Source: Pedobacter chinensis (GTDB taxonomy: Bacteria > Bacteroidota > Bacteroidia > Sphingobacteriales > Sphingobacteriaceae). Taken from it: 64,000 bases of DNA. Both the position numbers and the translations under genes were made by a program. Positions 45,301 to 53,787 of this stretch are shown here, piece by piece. The notes beneath the pieces were generated by a model that was not told where the DNA came from, made no database searches, and saw only the letters and a list, made by a program, of their open reading frames with translations. Each line of letters opens with the position of its first letter. Position 1 is the first letter of the stretch. Where the stretch lies: contig NZ_QPKV01000003.1 of the NCBI RefSeq assembly GCF_003339865.1, positions 1 through 64,000 of the forward strand. Reading direction: 5' to 3'.

Positions 45301-45467
45301 GCAGCTGTAGTCGTTCCGCCTGCTGCACCTTTAATTTTTACACTCACTCCAGGAAGCGGCAATCCATCTTCCTTTCCTGTAACTGTTCCAGTAATTGTTC
45401 TATCCTGAGCCATAGCATTTCCTGCCAGGAACAAGATTATGAACAAACTTTGTAGAAGTTTTTTCAT
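42363..45467 (-). CDS. SusC/RagA TonB-dependent receptor
   Basis: The 1034-residue protein starts M-K-K-L-L-Q-S-L-F at 45467 (signal peptide ending AMAQ). Then come a carboxypeptidase-like domain (GTVTGKEDGLPLPGVSVKIKG), a plug with GPLYVVDGVP and LKDGASTAIYGSRAAGGVILITTKKG, and a barrel ending TFTFGANVRF. No STN domain, so no FecR-type control is expected; it has a -33/-7 promoter for the main sigma. The frame extends 21 codons upstream, but the shared signal peptide fixes the start. It pairs with the SusD gene downstream. Confidence 0.92.
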   Translation of the reverse strand: MKKLLQSLFIILFLAGNAMAQDRTITGTVTGKEDGLPLPGVSVKIKGAAGGTTTAADGKYSLRVNSQATALEFSYIGFLPQTRSIGSGNVINVVLSGDSKTLSDVVVVGYGSVSRKDVTGSQASISPEEFTNRSIPSFDKALAGRAPGVQVITANGLLGQPAQVRIRGTNTITSGQGPLYVVDGVPIFSGDVGGFTSSNALADINPNDIESFEVLKDGASTAIYGSRAAGGVILITTKKGKAGQATFTYDGYYAIGKVSKRYDQLNAEQFIEVANERLVAAGNAPQAFPMPDGNGGIVDTDWQDYLFRTAAQQNHNVSASGGNEKAKYYFSLGYSDQEGVIIANSLKRYSLKANFDQKVNKVFSFGLTSGFTYQDNKGPQTGSNTLSGNIFGGLRMLPNVPVYDETNPTGYNIAPNRTALGRGANLITISDNIGNQRFVLDNNIRRSQTYRLLATAYAEVNLFDGLKFRTQVGIDNQNVDDFIYTDPRAGDGVSSNGSMSQAYSPSIRLDLQNVLSYNKSFADVHNLSVTLVQEFQNDRSSFYQASISNLTDIYWNQNIVSGTFVTPTAFGGLARTALESYLARVNYNYKNRYYIGGSIRSDKNSNLPTANRVGYFPGVSAAYRISEEPFFKGSSDLNFVSDFRIRGSYAEVGNVNIGNFRYLGQYNAAVYGAQPGIGFSNIGNYNLQWESQKKTDFGLELSLFDSRINFTADYFRQNTDGLVQNAPTAPSLGVPSNTITQNIGNIVNSGFEFSLGGDIVKAKDFTYTANLTFTTQKNVVGSLREGQDQISTYNIIRVGESLNSFYGYEYAGVNPANGNPLYVKGNGQIIQGNVTNQTYNVYDPANPSATGATATLSATTDKKVLGSSLPKWFGGFNNTFTYKAFDLNVFLRFQGGNKIYNRTRVDQLNQNFVNNGAEILGRWVSPSNPGDGVTPRQWFGRSTFINRDGDATTRFLEDGKFLRLDNVAFGYNVPVNFTNKLKVSGIRLYASAQNLFVITGYKGLDPETNTTGAGVDFNGNPQQRTFTFGANVRF

Positions 45468-45499
45468 AAAATTTTGTTTAGGTTTAATTAATGATTCGT

Positions 45500-45531
45500 T
45501 AAATATAAAGCTAAGAAAGCTGTAATACAAA
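45500..45531 (-). promoter_or_regulatory. Promoter of susC at 45467
   Basis: TTTG (45531-45528) and TATATTTA (45507-45500) are 20 nt apart, fitting the Bacteroidota -33/-7 pattern. TTACA follows two nucleotides after the -33 box, as in the promoters at 52.6 and 58.5 kb. Confidence 0.5.
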
Positions 45532-46009
45532 TTTTACAAAACAAAAAATGAATTATAATTTTTCTAATTAAACGCACAAATGATCTTCTTTTTTAAGAAA
45601 AACGGGCCAAAAACAGCTTTAATGTCGATTTAACTAAAAAATATAGTTGTTATAAAGAGTTTTTTTAACATAAAAAATACAAATACATTAGAATAGCATT
45701 AGAAATATTTATTTATTTTACGGGAAAAAACGTAATGTGGTCAACTATGGATCATATAGTATAAAATATTGAATCTCAATTTAGGATAATAAGTTTAGCA
45801 ATGCGATAATTATAAGAATAATTGATGAACCTGATTTAATCAATGTTTCAATTTGAGAAGAACACAATAAAATATTAAACACCCAATTTGAAGCCTTTAA
45901 CTACTAGTTGACAACAAAATGCAAATCAGATATTACAGCGTGTCTTTGCAGAATATAATTAATACGCTTTAATACCTCGGTGAAATGGAGATGTATATCT
46001 TATGAAAAA
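45532..46009. other. AT-rich upstream stretch of the 45-kb susC gene
   Basis: No gene or RNA is recognised in this 478-base stretch. It is very AT-rich. Apart from the promoter at its left end I see no defined site. Confidence 0.4.
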
Positions 46010-46059
46010 ATACTTATGACTAATGCCAGTTAAAAATAACTGGCATTAGTCATAAGTAT
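46010..46059. terminator. 50-bp perfect palindromic hairpin, terminator of the 46-kb gene
   Basis: Two 23-nt arms (from ATACTTATGACTAATGCCAG on) are exact reverse complements with a 4-nt loop. On the minus strand it lies 35 nt after the stop at 46094 and is followed by a T-run, so it fits an intrinsic terminator. The arm length is unusually long for one. Confidence 0.75.
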
Positions 46060-46093
46060 AAACTTGTTTTGACAAATAATTAACAGTAATTCC

Positions 46094-46780
46094 TCATAAC
46101 CAGTTAAACCGTTTATGTTGTCCATCTTGTGAAGGAATGGTAAGTTTGGTTTTAATGATAAATTCAGATGGATAATTTTTGCCATCATAAGAAGAAACTA
46201 CCCAATCAATAATGAAAGGCTCATTATCTACTTTGAATTTGTATTCTTGTTTTTTGCCTTTGACCACATAATTAACGGAGTAATCCGCTCTACCATCAGT
46301 ATCAACTTTTGCAACGACATATACTGAGCTTTGATCTAATTTATACATGTCGCTCAAAGGAATTGCCGATTCCGCTAATCTGGTAACCAAAGGAAAATAT
46401 TGTTCTAAAGAAAGTAAAGGAAAACTTACTGATGCTTTGGCATTAATATCATCATTACCAGATTTGACATTCACAGTAGCTAATGCCAGCATTTTATCAT
46501 CTACAAAAAGAAGTTTTTTCGCATCGTAATTGTATCTTGCAAAAAGACTTTTGTCTTTGTTGAAAAAATACCAATTCCCAACACGTTTTTCATTCACATA
46601 GTTTCCTCTTAACATATTTAGCCCTTCTCTATCTATTGAGTACAGACCATTAAGCTGATTATTGATGGTTTGATAAGTTAATCTGGAACCATCTGGTAAT
46701 TCCATCTTTTGTTGACGGAGATTTTGTGCGTTTAATGAGAGAACTGAAACGCAAAGCAGGCAAGCAAATAAGTATTTCAT
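46094..46780 (-). CDS. Secreted protein with MORN-like repeats, unknown role
   Basis: The 228-residue protein has a signal peptide (MKYLFACLLCVSVLSLNAQ). The first half has MORN-like repeat units (LPDGSRLTYQTINNQLNGLYS, LRGNYVNEKRVGNWYFFNKDKSLFARYNY), while the second half is beta-rich. It probably sits in the periplasm or on the surface. It lies between two terminators and is thus monocistronic. No enzymatic motif is seen. Confidence 0.6.
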   Translation of the reverse strand: MKYLFACLLCVSVLSLNAQNLRQQKMELPDGSRLTYQTINNQLNGLYSIDREGLNMLRGNYVNEKRVGNWYFFNKDKSLFARYNYDAKKLLFVDDKMLALATVNVKSGNDDINAKASVSFPLLSLEQYFPLVTRLAESAIPLSDMYKLDQSSVYVVAKVDTDGRADYSVNYVVKGKKQEYKFKVDNEPFIIDWVVSSYDGKNYPSEFIIKTKLTIPSQDGQHKRFNWL

Positions 46781-46802
46781 AAATAAAGAGTTAACAAATA
46801 AA

Positions 46803-46836
46803 ACAGACCAAATCTAATAAAATAGATTTGGTCTGT
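46803..46836. terminator. Terminator after the susCD/DUF1735 operon
   Basis: ACAGACCAAATCTA-6 nt-TAGATTTGGTCTGT, a perfect 14-bp stem 32 nt after the stop at 46868, followed on the minus strand by a TTTTATTT tail. Confidence 0.7.
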
Positions 46837-46867
46837 AAAATATTATTATTGAAATCCTATTACTTAA

Positions 46868-47746
46868 TTATGGTCTCGGACCTTGATAAACAAAAGTCTC
46901 TTCAAATAATCTATCCCCACCATTAGATGTCCAACTTAAAGTAAAAGTTTTAGTAGCTGGATCATATTTACTAGAAGGATTAGTGGCAATTGGTGTTAAA
47001 GTTGTCATTGAAACAGTTACTAAGTTGGTAGCTGGATTAACAGTATAAATAACCTCATTAGTATAGTTTGCCAACAGACCTGGTAGTATTGAAACCGAAT
47101 TAGCACCAACAGTCACAAGTCTAACACCAGAAAGGCTTCTATTTGGAAGAAGTGCCGTATTAGCAGAAGTTTTATAAGAATATAAACCATCATACTGATT
47201 TTTTGCAGTTACATTTAAAAGTATAGTACCAAAGTTCTTACTTACATTTCCGAAACTAGTACTGGTAATAGCAATTGGTAATGCATATTTAGTAGTGAAA
47301 CTAAAGTCGGTTGTTTTATACAACACCTTTACAATTGCTTTTCTCTGACCCGCAGGGATTGTAACTGTTGGAGTAGAAATGGTATACAAAGTACTTGGTA
47401 AAACTACATAAGGTACATAAGATGAAACGATCGATTTCTCAGTATTTAGTTGAGTAACTGCAGCAGGGTTAACACCAATATTTACTGTAATATCTTGTGC
47501 TGCAGGATTTGGGCCACTCAACTGGACTTCATAGCTCGCTTCAACAGAAGCATCTACCTGATAAGCAACTGGGAATACTGTGAACGCTGATCCTGCAGGC
47601 GTTTCAGAAGCGGGTGCACTTGGATTTGCAAACTCAACCACACTCGGACTGTTATCCGGATTTATTTGATCGAATTTATTCTTTAGGCACGATGACAACA
47701 TGGTTGTCACTACTAATGCCGGAATAAGTAATTTAAATATTTTCAT
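46868..47746 (-). CDS. DUF1735 lipoprotein of a SusCD operon
   Basis: The 292-residue protein has a lipoprotein signal (LLIPALVVTTMLSSC) and a DUF1735-like beta-sandwich (YEVQLSGPNPAAQDITVNIG, TPTVTIPAGQRKAIVKVLY) followed by a second beta domain ending TFTLSWTSNGGDRLFEETFVY. Such proteins are surface glycan- or ligand-binding accessories (SusE/F-like position) of Bacteroidota uptake systems. It is the third gene of the operon susC-susD-this gene, with 11 nt to susD. The ligand is unknown. Confidence 0.8.
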   Translation of the reverse strand: MKIFKLLIPALVVTTMLSSCLKNKFDQINPDNSPSVVEFANPSAPASETPAGSAFTVFPVAYQVDASVEASYEVQLSGPNPAAQDITVNIGVNPAAVTQLNTEKSIVSSYVPYVVLPSTLYTISTPTVTIPAGQRKAIVKVLYKTTDFSFTTKYALPIAITSTSFGNVSKNFGTILLNVTAKNQYDGLYSYKTSANTALLPNRSLSGVRLVTVGANSVSILPGLLANYTNEVIYTVNPATNLVTVSMTTLTPIATNPSSKYDPATKTFTLSWTSNGGDRLFEETFVYQGPRP

Positions 47747-47757
47747 TTTTTTATGCT

Positions 47758-49452
47758 TTATAAAGGTTTAGCGTAAAATATTGGTGTAGTAGTCGTAACT
47801 CCTTTAGGTACATTTTCTGTGTTTACCTGGAACTCAATTGCAGGATAAAGAATTCTTGTAGGAAGTTTATCTGCCGTTGCTTTTGCCGATTTAATTGAAG
47901 CGAAAGTTTCAAGCGCGCCATTAGCTCCGTTTATGATTTTAGGATAACCAGTTCTTCTATATTCATTCCAGCCTTCTTCACTGGTAATCATATTAACAGC
48001 GATATATTTTTGAGTAATAATGGCTTCAAGCTTTTGTTCATCCGTTGTAGTTGCAGCAAAATTAACAGTTAATTTGGTTGTATTAGCAGCTTTATAATTA
48101 GTAACTAAGGTACTAGCAGGGGTTGTCCAAATATATGTGCCCGCCGAGTTTTTACCTAAATAATTATATGAAGCAGTAATCCCATTATCAAATAAAGTTT
48201 CGCTATTGCCTGCTACAAGGTTTACACTAGGAAGAGCAGCTTCAGCCTGAAGGAAATAAGATTCTGCACCTAAAATTAATACAGTGCCCATTGTTGCACC
48301 TTTTAATACGCCAGCGACATCAGTTGCAGCATTAGCCGTTGTTCCTGTGGGACGTGTAGCACGAGGTTTACCACTATACCAGTATGAACCTCCAACACCA
48401 CGTTTAACGGGTTCAGTATCATAACCCAACTGGTTAGTTGATGGGCCAATAAAAGTAATGGTATTACCACTGATATTATTGCTTACATTAGTGCCGTAAG
48501 AAGCATAAATCATTTGACCACGAACGTCATCTGCGAGTTTACCACCATTGTAAAATGAGAGAATCCAAGGTGTTGGTACGTTAGATAGACCACTACCTAA
48601 AGAGGCCCCTGTGTTATTCCAGGCGTAAACACTCCACCTTGGATTGAATTGATTTGCATTCGTAGAAGTATAACCTGGCTGAACGATCGCATCATCAGTT
48701 AAATAATCTGCGGAAGCAGTTGGTAAAGAAGCCTTAGATGTAGCAACCCAAGCCGTCAACGCACTTACATTTCTAGCACGAATCAGCATTTTTAATCTGA
48801 TGGTATTGGCGAATTGTTTCCATCTGGTAAGTGAGGCTGCACCGCTTCCACCAAATAATGGATCTTGTCCGGCTGCCACTGCTACCGTATTTGCATCAGC
48901 TGCAGTATTCAAGATGGCTATTGAAGATGTCAAATCGGCAAAAACTGCCTGATAAACATCTGAAAACTTATCATATTTTGGAGCCAGGTTGTTTAACCCC
49001 TGTCCCACTTCAGAATAGGGCACATCACCATACTGATCCACAAGCTTTTGGTACAAGAAACTCCTCATAATTTTCGCCATTGCGAAATGATATTTGAAGG
49101 GACCATTAGCCGTTGAATTATTAATTACATAATTCAATTGGTTAATGCCTTCAAAAGTTCCTGTCCAAACTGCTGCATAATCAGCTGTAGTAAAATCGTA
49201 GGTCCAAACGGTACCCCAACCTCCATACCCACCAGCATTTGCTTTATAACCACCAGTCCAGGCACCAACGTTATCATAATTATTCATTGCCGCAGCAGAT
49301 GTTACAATAGCTTGTGGCAACACCAACGTAGGACTTACCTGATTGTCAGTAGTTGGATTGTTTGGGTTTTGATTTACATCAAGAAACTTTTTACAAGATG
49401 AACTTGACAAAATTACCGCCCCCACTATAAGTATATTAAATATCTTTCTCAT
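47758..49452 (-). CDS. SusD/RagB-family lipoprotein (SusD-like 2 type)
   Basis: The 564-residue protein has a lipoprotein signal (ILIVGAVILSSSSCKKFLDV), the DVNQNPNNPTT start typical of this SusD subgroup, the TPR helix AKIMRSFLYQKLVDQYGDVPYSE, and ITQKYIAVNMITSEEGWNEYRRTGYP near the C-terminus. It forms the lid for the SusC channel 13 nt upstream. The operon also includes the DUF1735 gene. Confidence 0.9.
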   Translation of the reverse strand: MRKIFNILIVGAVILSSSSCKKFLDVNQNPNNPTTDNQVSPTLVLPQAIVTSAAAMNNYDNVGAWTGGYKANAGGYGGWGTVWTYDFTTADYAAVWTGTFEGINQLNYVINNSTANGPFKYHFAMAKIMRSFLYQKLVDQYGDVPYSEVGQGLNNLAPKYDKFSDVYQAVFADLTSSIAILNTAADANTVAVAAGQDPLFGGSGAASLTRWKQFANTIRLKMLIRARNVSALTAWVATSKASLPTASADYLTDDAIVQPGYTSTNANQFNPRWSVYAWNNTGASLGSGLSNVPTPWILSFYNGGKLADDVRGQMIYASYGTNVSNNISGNTITFIGPSTNQLGYDTEPVKRGVGGSYWYSGKPRATRPTGTTANAATDVAGVLKGATMGTVLILGAESYFLQAEAALPSVNLVAGNSETLFDNGITASYNYLGKNSAGTYIWTTPASTLVTNYKAANTTKLTVNFAATTTDEQKLEAIITQKYIAVNMITSEEGWNEYRRTGYPKIINGANGALETFASIKSAKATADKLPTRILYPAIEFQVNTENVPKGVTTTTPIFYAKPL

Positions 49453-49465
49453 ATTAATTTATCAA

Positions 49466-52400
49466 TTAGAATGTTACCGTAACAGATCCACCAACAAAAC
49501 GTGTTGGAGGTGTATAGCTTAATGTACTAATACCAATAGCATTGTTACCAAGCATATAATCTGGATCTGTAAAAATGTTTTCTTTTGGTGTAAATAAGAA
49601 CAAGTTACGGCCTTGCGCCGCTACAACAATTCCTTTAACCACTTTATTATTTCCTAACCATTTTTTAGGGATATCATAAGATAAACTTACTTCACGAATT
49701 TTCCAGTAAGCCCCGCTGAAAGTGTAGTTAGTTGCAATACCTGTATTGTATGCTGATGAAGGCCAGAAACCGGCACCACCATCTCTAACGGTTACGTTTG
49801 TGTTCGCTACATATTGACCATTAGCATCTAAATAAGATGAATTAGGAAATACAAAACGTTCACGGTTATAAGTTACTGTACGAATACCTGAGCCTGAGAA
49901 ATCAAAACTTCCTGCATCAGCATATGCGATATAACCACCTCTATATTCAGCCACGGCAGCTAATCTTACAGATTTGTATCTAACGGCCAAGTTAGTTCCC
50001 AAAATATGTTTAGGGCTAGAGTTACCTAAGATCACACCGCTTTCAGTTGCTGAAGGATAACCTGTACGTGAATCAACAATTACACGCCCTTGTGGATCTC
50101 TTTTGTAATCGATGCCTCTTAACATTGGATAAGTTTGCCCAGCTTCTGCTACAGTTTGAACAGAACCACCAGTTGAAAGGTTTAGACGGGTTACCGCCTC
50201 GCTGATTGATTTTACTTTATTGTCGTAATAAGTATAGTTACCCCCTATGTCAACTTGCCAGTTGTCGTTACGATAAGCAACAAAGTTCAAAGTATTTTCT
50301 AAACCGAAGTTAGTTACTTCACCTGTATTGGTTAAATAGCTTGAGAAACCCGAAGCTGAGCTGATTGCTACCGGAACAATTTGATCAGTAGTACTTGTAT
50401 GATAAGCAGTAACACTTAAAGATAAACGATTGTTCCAAAGCTCTGCATCAATCCCTCCCTCAACACCTTTCGTTCTTTCAGCCTTAAGATTTGGATTTAC
50501 AACTCTTGAATCAATTCCATATCCTGGAATGTTGTTATATGGATAACCACCAGATTGACTAAAGGTTGTTAATAAGTTGTAAGCACCTAAGTTTACGTTA
50601 CCAACCTCATTGTAGCCTGCACGAACTTTTAATGAATTTACAAACTTGCTATCTTTCAAACTTGGAATAGCATTACTTAATACAAATGATGCGTCGACCG
50701 CTGGATAGAAAATCGATCTGTTTTGAGTTGGTAAAGTTGACCACCAATCATTACGTGCAGTGGCATGTAAATATAAATAGTCTTTATAACCTAATCTTAA
50801 GTCTCCATAAACACCTTGTTGTCTAGCTGTAGAATTACCTTCAGAACCAGTGATATTGGCTGCGGTACGGTGAGCAATATTAAATAGCCCCTGGAATGTT
50901 AAACCAGTAGCAGCAACACCAATGTTTTTTGATGTATTGTTTCTTAAAGCGCCACCCAAAGTAAAGTCTAACTTAATATCTTCGGTAATATTTTTGTTTA
51001 CTTTAGCTTGGAACTCGGTTAATAATTGAGTTGAAAAAGATTCACCATCAGAAACACTTCCTGCAATGTCATTATTTTTTAATGATGACAAACCTAAGCT
51101 TTTAGTGTAAGCAGACAATACGAATTTATCTGTCCAGTTTTTATTCGAAGCGTTTTGAGTAGTAATATTCACACGATATAAGAAACTTAACCAATCTAGT
51201 GGTTTGTATTTCAAATCAAGGTTTCCAGCTAAATAATCGTTGCGTACAGCTTGACGATTGTTAGCTAGTGTGAAATAAGGGTTTGCATAATATGCATTAT
51301 AGTAGCCATTAGGATTTGCAAATTTATCATTTTGCCAATCTTTATAAGCAGTTAGCGGAATTTGAGCTGGTGTTTGCAAAATCTGATCGTACATTGAAGA
51401 AGTAGCGGTGGTTACATCATAACGATTTTGAATATAATTGGTTGTGAAATCCAAGCTTACACCTTTACCGAAATCACGACTACCGCTAAAACGCACAGAA
51501 AAACGATTCCATTTATCTTTTGGTGTAGTCCCGCTTACGTCCACATATTGGGCAGACACATAATATCTCGATTTATCATCACCAGTAGTCATTGAAAAGT
51601 CTGTGGTATTGGTTAAACCTGTATCCCAGAATTCTTTTTTAGAGTTATTAGGCGAATACACAACTGATTGCATACTTCCATCCTCTAAAAGATCACCGAT
51701 CGGCCGTAAAGTTCCATCAAATGCGGGACCGTATTGTTGGTTCTCATGTGCAGTGTAGATTTGTAAATCTGAATCTGCACCAGATCCAAAACTAGTTTGT
51801 AAGCCTGGGTAGAAACTAATCCATTCAGCATTTACTGTTTGGCCAATCTTGTAAGTAGTTACTCCATTTTTACCTTTTTTTGTAGTAATGATCAAGGCAC
51901 CGTTAGATGCTTCAGAACCATATAACGCAGCTGCCCCACCACCATTTAGCACTTGAATATCTTCAATATCATCAGGGTTAAGATTTCCTAAAATACTGTT
52001 TGGAGAAATGATATTATCCACAACAACCAAAGCTTGGTTATTACCTAATAAAGATCTATTACCACGCAATACTAAACGATAATTCGGGTTAACACCTGTA
52101 CTAACGGCATTCAACTGCAAACCAGCAACTTTACCTGCAAGGGCAGAAGCAACGTTTGTTTGTTTTGCCTGAGTTAACTGCTCTGCACGAACAGTAGTTG
52201 AAGCTGTACCTAGCTGAGCTTTTGTTGCGGTTAACCCCCCAGCAGTAACAACAACCTCATTTAAAGACTGTGCGTCTGATTCTAAAATTACAGTAACGCG
52301 GTTACTTGAAGTGATTACCACCTCTTTTGGTGCATAACCAACATAAGTAAATACCAGGGTTCTTCCGTTTGACGGAACTCTCAACGAAAACTTTCCGTCC

Positions 52401-52570
52401 CCTGAGGTTTGTACAATGAGGTTGGGTACCTCTTTAACTTTAACAGATACACCTGGAATTGGCAAGCCATCTTCCTTAGCGGTAACTGTACCAGTAACTG
52501 TTCTTTCTTGTGCCATCGCTGTTATTGCAACAAACATAAGAACGAACAAACTTTGTAGAAGTTTTTTCAT
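49466..52570 (-). CDS. SusC/RagA TonB-dependent receptor
   Basis: The 1034-residue protein has the signal peptide MKKLLQSLFVLMFVAITAMAQ, a carboxypeptidase-like domain (GTVTAKEDGLPIPGVSVKVK), a plug with NQALVVVDNI and LNGGGAAALYGSEASNGALIITTKKG, and a barrel ending VGGSVTVTF. The plug motif departs from the usual DGVP (it reads VVDNIISP). No STN domain is present. It is the first gene of the susC-susD-DUF1735 operon. Its first 27 coding bases are identical to two other susC genes in the window. Confidence 0.92.
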   Translation of the reverse strand: MKKLLQSLFVLMFVAITAMAQERTVTGTVTAKEDGLPIPGVSVKVKEVPNLIVQTSGDGKFSLRVPSNGRTLVFTYVGYAPKEVVITSSNRVTVILESDAQSLNEVVVTAGGLTATKAQLGTASTTVRAEQLTQAKQTNVASALAGKVAGLQLNAVSTGVNPNYRLVLRGNRSLLGNNQALVVVDNIISPNSILGNLNPDDIEDIQVLNGGGAAALYGSEASNGALIITTKKGKNGVTTYKIGQTVNAEWISFYPGLQTSFGSGADSDLQIYTAHENQQYGPAFDGTLRPIGDLLEDGSMQSVVYSPNNSKKEFWDTGLTNTTDFSMTTGDDKSRYYVSAQYVDVSGTTPKDKWNRFSVRFSGSRDFGKGVSLDFTTNYIQNRYDVTTATSSMYDQILQTPAQIPLTAYKDWQNDKFANPNGYYNAYYANPYFTLANNRQAVRNDYLAGNLDLKYKPLDWLSFLYRVNITTQNASNKNWTDKFVLSAYTKSLGLSSLKNNDIAGSVSDGESFSTQLLTEFQAKVNKNITEDIKLDFTLGGALRNNTSKNIGVAATGLTFQGLFNIAHRTAANITGSEGNSTARQQGVYGDLRLGYKDYLYLHATARNDWWSTLPTQNRSIFYPAVDASFVLSNAIPSLKDSKFVNSLKVRAGYNEVGNVNLGAYNLLTTFSQSGGYPYNNIPGYGIDSRVVNPNLKAERTKGVEGGIDAELWNNRLSLSVTAYHTSTTDQIVPVAISSASGFSSYLTNTGEVTNFGLENTLNFVAYRNDNWQVDIGGNYTYYDNKVKSISEAVTRLNLSTGGSVQTVAEAGQTYPMLRGIDYKRDPQGRVIVDSRTGYPSATESGVILGNSSPKHILGTNLAVRYKSVRLAAVAEYRGGYIAYADAGSFDFSGSGIRTVTYNRERFVFPNSSYLDANGQYVANTNVTVRDGGAGFWPSSAYNTGIATNYTFSGAYWKIREVSLSYDIPKKWLGNNKVVKGIVVAAQGRNLFLFTPKENIFTDPDYMLGNNAIGISTLSYTPPTRFVGGSVTVTF

Positions 52571-52612
52571 AATTTGAAAATAGGTTAGTTAATGATTAAA
52601 TAATAATGCGCT

Positions 52613-52642
52613 AAAATATAGTTAGTTGACTGTAACACCAAA
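52613..52642 (-). promoter_or_regulatory. Promoter of susC at 52570
   Basis: TTTG (52642-52639) and TATATTTT (52620-52613) are 18 nt apart. The segment TTTGG-GTTACA...TAACTATA is shared with the promoter at 58.5 kb. Confidence 0.5.
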
Positions 52643-53045
52643 TTTATTTTAACATTTTTTAACTATTTATTTATGTAATTCAGATATTGAAGGAAAAAAC
52701 TAACAAAATAATTTAACATGAAGCAATTATGACATTAGTATTACGATAGTTGAAGGCTGAAAAGAGGAATTAAAATGTGTTTTTTAATTTGAGCTGGAAG
52801 TTTAAGCGGCATATTAAATTTAATGGAGTAATTCAACATCAAAATTGAGTATTTTGAGTAAACCAAGTAAGAATATTCCTTAATCTTTTTATTAAAACAA
52901 ATCATTGTTTATAAATAGAGGTTAATGAAAGATGGATTTGGTCTTATAGATTGGGTAGCCCTTAATAAATTATGTTAATAGTGCGGCTTTGACCAAAAGT
53001 ATGTTATAGTAAAATCACAATTGTATTCATTTTTAATTCAATAGG
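52643..53045. other. AT-rich stretch without a supported gene
   Basis: About 400 bases between the susC promoter and the frameshifted gene. I see no gene or RNA in it. Confidence 0.4.
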
Positions 53046-53724
53046 TTATAAAGTTGAATAGAAATTAAAAATATTAATTAAATCATCCTCTTTTTTAATA
53101 TCTAACTTATTATCCTGAATGTAAGCAAGCACTGCGGTTGCTTTTTCCCCAAAGATCTGTCGAATTGATTTGATGTCTTTTTTAAACTCTGTAAGTTTAT
53201 TTGTTATATAATAGTAATACTTTATTCTTTCAATCACTGATTTCGTAGTGATGGCAGAATTATATTCTCTGTACTGCTCTATATGTTTTATGTTTTTCTT
53301 TGCTAACTTAACAGGACCATCATATAAATTTTATAATAACTTTTCCCTGTAGAGCCCTTAAAAGGCTCAAAACCGTTTCTAAACAATGATGACTTTGCTA
53401 ATCCGTCTACAACATAATCAATTTTAAATTCCGCTATTGGAATAGCAAAACCAAGCTCCTCCCATTAGCATTTTTGAATATTAGTTCATCCTCAAGTTGG
53501 TCATATTTTAACTCTATGTTTTTAGAAATCTGCCCATTTGATTGTTTTATTATACCCTTCGTCCAACTATCGATAAAATATGGCGACCCTTTCAAATCGA
53601 CATAGGTTCTAAATCTAAGAGGCATCCCTATTGATTCTTTTAATCTAAAGAATTCTTGAGCATATATATCGCTCGTTGATATTAAGAAGATTAATAAAGT
53701 CAATATTTTAGATAATTGTTTCAT
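53046..53724 (-). pseudogene. Secreted protein of unknown function, two frameshifts
   Basis: The gene starts at ATG 53724 with a signal peptide (MKQLSKILTLLIFLISTSDIYAQ). Its frame ends at 53434, but family-like sequence goes on in a second frame from about 53461 (EELGFAIPIAEFKIDYVVDGLAKSS...) and in a third from about 53327 (YDGPVKLAKKNIKHIEQYREYNSA...) to the stop at 53046. Adding one G and one T in short runs restores 226 residues; 679 nt plus 2 makes 227 codons. I recognise no family. It lies after the terminator of the susCD operon at 53.8-58.5 kb. Both sequencing error and decay are possible. Confidence 0.65.
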
Positions 53725-53740
53725 AAGTATATGTTTTAAT

Positions 53741-53773
53741 AAAAAAAGGAGCTTTATTGAAGCTCCTTTTTTT
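53741..53773. terminator. Bidirectional terminator after susD
   Basis: AAAAAAAGGAGCTT-5 nt-AAGCTCCTTTTTTT, a perfect stem with T-runs on both strands, 15 nt after the susD stop at 53788. Confidence 0.85.
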
Positions 53774-53787
53774 ATTAATTTATTCTA

